Shown piece by piece: positions 7,741-10,911 of a stretch of DNA of 10,911 nt. A program made the translations under genes and the position numbers. Every line of letters begins with the position of its first letter. Position 1 is the first letter of the stretch. Source of the stretch: Tannerella sp. (lineage in GTDB: Bacteria > Bacteroidota > Bacteroidia > Bacteroidales > Tannerellaceae); NCBI GenBank assembly GCA_031269635.1, contig JAISYY010000181.1, forward strand, positions 1-10,911. Direction: 5' to 3'. The notes under the pieces were generated by a model that ran no database searches, was not told the origin of the DNA, and saw only the letters and a list, made by a program, of their open reading frames with translations.

Positions 7741-7763
7741 CAATAAAAACAACGACAAATTAT

Positions 7764-9188
7764 ATGGGAAACCCAAAAGCATTTTTAACGATACCCCGGC
7801 AGGAAGCCGGATACCGGCCTGTACATGAGCGGATCAATGACTTTAGCGAAGTAGAACAGATACTGAACACGAGCGAACGCCGCAAACAGGCGTCGCGCTG
7901 TATGGATTGCGGCGTGCCGTTCTGTCACTGGGCATGCCCGACAGGAAACAAGCAACCCGAATGGCAGGATTTATTGTATAAAGGCCGCTGGAAAGAGGCT
8001 TACCGGATACTGGAGCAGACCTGCGATTTTCCCGAATTTACGGGACGTATCTGCCCGGCGCTGTGCGAGAAAAGTTGTGTGCTTAACCTGAGCATACACG
8101 AACCGGTCACTATCCGCGAAAACGAAGTGGCTATCATTGAAGCGGCTTTCCGGGAAGGTTATATAAAGCCGGTCAAACCGGTACGCAACGGAAAAAGGGT
8201 CGCCGTCGTCGGAAGCGGCCCTTCGGGACTTACTGCTGCCAACCGGCTGAACCGGCAAGGATATGAGGTGACGGTCTTTGAAAAAGATGAACTGCCGGGA
8301 GGATTGCTGCGGTTCGGCATACCTAATTTCAAACTGAACAAACGGATCATCGACCGCCGGATTGAGTTGATGAAGAAAGAAGGGATAAAATTCAGGACAA
8401 ACACCTGTATCGGTAAAGACGTAAAGTCAAAAACGCTGGCCGACGATTTCGACGCCGTCTGCCTGGCGATAGGGAGCGAAGTCCCGCGCGACCTGCCGGT
8501 GCCGGGACGTAATCTCAAGGGCGTATATTTCGCTATGGAATATTTAGGTCAGCAGAACCGCGTGCTCGAAGGCATCAAAATACCCGAAAAAGAGATTATT
8601 TCGGCCAGGAATAAGAAGGTGCTGGTCATAGGCGGAGGGGATACGGGCAGCGATTGTGTGGGCACGGCCAACCGCCAGAGCGCTAAAAGCGTAACCCAGA
8701 TAGAGATCCTGCCGCAACCGCCGAAAGATTTTAATCCGGCAACGCCCTGGCCTGCGTGGCCGCAAATACTGAAGACAAGCAGTAGCCACGAGGAAGGTTG
8801 CAAACGCCGCTGGAACCTGACGACCAACATGTTCGCCGGCGACAGCAAAGGCTGTCTGAAATCCGTCGAGATAGAAGAAGTGGAATGGACACAGCCGAAA
8901 GACGGAGGACGGCCGGAAATGAAACTTACAGGCCGAACGGAAAAACTGGATGTAGATCTGGTATTCTTGAGCATGGGGTTTATCAATCCGGTACAGGAGG
9001 ATGTCCTCAAGGAACTGTCGTTAAACACCGACAGCCGTAAAAACGTATCGGTAAACAGCGGCCAAATGACGTCGTACAACAAAGTTTTTGCCTGTGGCGA
9101 TGCCGTTTCGGGAGCAAGCCTCGTCGTTCGCGCCATGGCATCCGGACGTAAAACAGCAGAGGCGATCGACAAATTCCTGAAGGGGTGA
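7764..9188 (+). CDS. gltD: Glutamate synthase, small/beta subunit (NAD(P)H-dependent, FAD and Fe-S)
   Basis: This 474-residue subunit oxidises NAD(P)H and passes electrons through FAD and Fe-S clusters to the GltB FMN site. The N-terminal Fe-S domain has a C-x2-C-x4-C-x3-C set (Cys46, 49, 54, 58) and a second group Cys97, 101 and 105 in CPALCEKSC. An FAD-binding GxGxxG is at 150-155 (GSGPSG), followed by PGGLLRFGIPNFKL (178-191). The NAD(P)-binding loop is GGGDTGSD at 290-297. The C-terminal ACGDAVSGASLVV is the second FAD contact typical of the family. The length matches the usual 450-490. The ATG at 7764 gives the standard MGxPxxF-type N-terminus and is preceded by an A-rich leader. It follows gltB by 52 nt and precedes asnB by 51 nt on the same strand. 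Cofactor choice (NADPH versus NADH) cannot be decided from this reading. The gene looks intact. Confidence 0.97.
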   Translation: MGNPKAFLTIPRQEAGYRPVHERINDFSEVEQILNTSERRKQASRCMDCGVPFCHWACPTGNKQPEWQDLLYKGRWKEAYRILEQTCDFPEFTGRICPALCEKSCVLNLSIHEPVTIRENEVAIIEAAFREGYIKPVKPVRNGKRVAVVGSGPSGLTAANRLNRQGYEVTVFEKDELPGGLLRFGIPNFKLNKRIIDRRIELMKKEGIKFRTNTCIGKDVKSKTLADDFDAVCLAIGSEVPRDLPVPGRNLKGVYFAMEYLGQQNRVLEGIKIPEKEIISARNKKVLVIGGGDTGSDCVGTANRQSAKSVTQIEILPQPPKDFNPATPWPAWPQILKTSSSHEEGCKRRWNLTTNMFAGDSKGCLKSVEIEEVEWTQPKDGGRPEMKLTGRTEKLDVDLVFLSMGFINPVQEDVLKELSLNTDSRKNVSVNSGQMTSYNKVFACGDAVSGASLVVRAMASGRKTAEAIDKFLKG

Positions 9189-9239
9189 AAAAACAGGTAT
9201 ATAGACAATGAAGAAATAAACATATAAACATAAAACAAG

Positions 9240-10910
9240 ATGTGTGGAATAACAGCAATTTTCAATATTCGCAAAGACGAAAATAAAGAGGCGCTACGTG
9301 CGCAGGCTTTGCAAATGAGTAAACGGATACGACACCGTGGTCCCGACTGGAGTGGCATTTATGCCGGCGAAACGGCAATACTCGTACATGAACGTCTGTC
9401 GATCGTCGATCCGGCGTCGGGCAAACAACCGTTAATCAGCGCCGACGGGAACGTCATCCTGTGCGTTAACGGCGAAATCTACAATCACCGGGACATCCGC
9501 GCCCGCATGAAGGATACGTATGACTTTAAAACAGGCTCGGACTGTGAAGTGATTCTCGCACTCTATCAGGAAAAAGGCATTGATTTCCTGGAAGATATCA
9601 GCGGGATATTCGCATTTGCCTTATATGACAAGGCAAAAGATGTGTTCCTGATTGCCCGCGACCCGATAGGCGTCGTCCCGTTATATGTCGGCAAGGATGC
9701 GAAAGGCCATCTCCTCGTTTCTTCGGAAATGAAGGGGCTTGAAGGATATGCTACGGAATATGACCAGTTTAAACCGGGACATTTGTGGTATAGCAAAAAC
9801 AGCGAACCGGTGAAATGGTACCACCGCGACTGGGAAGATTTCGAGCAGGTAAGAAACAATCCCGCCGACAAGGACGAACTGCGGAAAGCGCTGGAAGAAG
9901 CCGTATTGCGCCAGTTGATGAGCGATGTTCCTTATGGCGTCCTGTTATCGGGAGGGCTGGATTCGTCCGTCATCTCGGCAATCGCGAAGCGTTATGCGGC
10001 CAAGCGTATCGAAAACAACGGCCAGACGGATGCGTGGTGGCCGCAACTCCACTCATTCGCCATAGGGCTTGATGGGGCGCCGGATCTCGCCGCGGCGCAG
10101 AAAGTGGCCGACCATATCGGCACCGTTCATCATGAGATACATTACACCATAGAGGAAGGACTTGACGCGATCCGCGACGTCATCTATCATATCGAGACGT
10201 ACGACGTCACGACCGTACGCGCCTCAACGCCCATGTACCTGATCGCCCGCGTTATCAAAAGCATGGGGATCAAAATGGTGCTAAGCGGGGAAGGCGCCGA
10301 CGAAGTGTTCGGCGGCTACCTGTATTTCCACAAAGCCCCCGACGCAAGAGCGTTTCATGAAGAGACGCTGCGCAAGATAAGCAAGTTATACCTGTACGAT
10401 TGCCTGCGTGCGAACAAAAGCCTGGCGGCCTGGGGCGTCGAGGGACGTGTGCCGTTTCTCGACAAAGAATTTCTGGACGTGGCCATGCGCCTGAATCCGG
10501 AAGCTAAAATGGCGCCGGGAAAAGTGATCGAAAAAAAGATCGTCCGCGAAGCTTTTGAAGATTTCCTGCCGGAAAGCGTATTATGGCGCCAGAAAGAGCA
10601 ATTCTCGGACGGCGTAGGTTATAACTGGATCGACACGCTGAAAAGAATCGCGTCGGAGAAGGTCTCGGACGAAGATCTGGCAAACGCCGCCAAAAGATTC
10701 CCCATCAATCCGCCACTCAACAAAGAGGAATATCACTACCGTACGATCTTCGAGGAGTTATTCCCCAGCGAAAGCGCCGCACGTTCCGTGCCGAGCGTGC
10801 CGAGCGTGGCCTGCTCAACAGCCGAGGCCCTGGCATGGGACAAGACTTTCCAAAACATGAACGAACCCAGCGGCCGCGCCGTCAAAGACGTTCATGTGGA
10901 CGGGTATTAA
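9240..10910 (+). CDS. asnB: Asparagine synthetase B, glutamine-hydrolysing
   Basis: The enzyme converts aspartate, glutamine and ATP to asparagine, glutamate, AMP and pyrophosphate. Its 556 residues match E. coli AsnB (554). The N-terminal class II glutamine amidotransferase domain (2 to about 200) begins with the nucleophile Cys2 in MCGI, which fixes the start at 9240. RHRGPDWSG (31-39), NGEIYN (77-82) and GSDCE (99-103) line the glutamine site. The synthetase domain has the pyrophosphate loop SGGLDSS at 237-243 and SGEGADEVFGGY at 349-360, where the Glu is the likely general base. The C-terminal tail with ACSTAEALAWD and NEPSGRAV is also family-like. A short in-frame PSVPSV repeat near the end comes from a tandem CCGAGCGTG unit. 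The stop TAA is at 10908-10910, one base before the window end, so any terminator lies outside. The 51-nt A-rich gap to gltD suggests cotranscription, tying asparagine synthesis to glutamate and glutamine supply. Confidence 0.97.
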   Translation: MCGITAIFNIRKDENKEALRAQALQMSKRIRHRGPDWSGIYAGETAILVHERLSIVDPASGKQPLISADGNVILCVNGEIYNHRDIRARMKDTYDFKTGSDCEVILALYQEKGIDFLEDISGIFAFALYDKAKDVFLIARDPIGVVPLYVGKDAKGHLLVSSEMKGLEGYATEYDQFKPGHLWYSKNSEPVKWYHRDWEDFEQVRNNPADKDELRKALEEAVLRQLMSDVPYGVLLSGGLDSSVISAIAKRYAAKRIENNGQTDAWWPQLHSFAIGLDGAPDLAAAQKVADHIGTVHHEIHYTIEEGLDAIRDVIYHIETYDVTTVRASTPMYLIARVIKSMGIKMVLSGEGADEVFGGYLYFHKAPDARAFHEETLRKISKLYLYDCLRANKSLAAWGVEGRVPFLDKEFLDVAMRLNPEAKMAPGKVIEKKIVREAFEDFLPESVLWRQKEQFSDGVGYNWIDTLKRIASEKVSDEDLANAAKRFPINPPLNKEEYHYRTIFEELFPSESAARSVPSVPSVACSTAEALAWDKTFQNMNEPSGRAVKDVHVDGY

Positions 10911-10911
10911 A

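Noticed and set aside
8549..9358. 269-codon open frame on the minus strand across gltD and the start of asnB
   Set aside because: It is antisense to two certain genes and the product is low-complexity Ser/Arg/Leu-rich; a shadow.

Overview
This window looks like a chromosomal segment of a Bacteroidota bacterium, most likely a Bacteroidales member. Three things point there: the A-rich leaders without a useful Shine-Dalgarno sequence in front of gltB, gltD and asnB; -7 elements of the TAnnTTTG type upstream of gltB; and the tight gltB-gltD-asnB arrangement. The assignment rests on signals and protein style, not on a database search.

Left part (1-2950) is accessory and decaying. It opens inside a gene for an AAA-ATPase-like/PD-(D/E)XK nuclease-like protein whose 5' end lies outside the window. 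Its reading frame is broken by an apparent one-base loss at about 1284-1286, which separates the catalytic Asp from the E-x-K motif. Next, on the minus strand, is a DarTG toxin-antitoxin locus: a full-length DarG antitoxin (macrodomain plus C-terminal domain) preceded 4 nt upstream by only the C-terminal end of the DarT DNA ADP-ribosyltransferase. The rest of darT is missing. Immediately beyond the truncation lie a short inverted repeat (2803-2834) and an 83-nt near-perfect hairpin built of ATCTG-type units (2868-2950), which look like mobile-element debris or an interspersed palindromic repeat.

Right part (2951-10911) is core metabolism. A roughly 240-nt AT-rich promoter region leads into gltB (glutamate synthase large subunit), gltD (small subunit) and asnB (glutamine-hydrolysing asparagine synthetase). 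All are on the plus strand, with gaps of 52 and 51 nt, and are probably one operon. GltB/GltD use glutamine amide nitrogen and reducing power to make glutamate from 2-oxoglutarate; AsnB spends glutamine nitrogen on aspartate to make asparagine. The operon therefore groups two enzymes that draw on the glutamine pool.

I found no complete undescribed system. The most interesting content is the toxin-less DarG with its DarT stub and the palindromic element at the break, between two otherwise unrelated regions.
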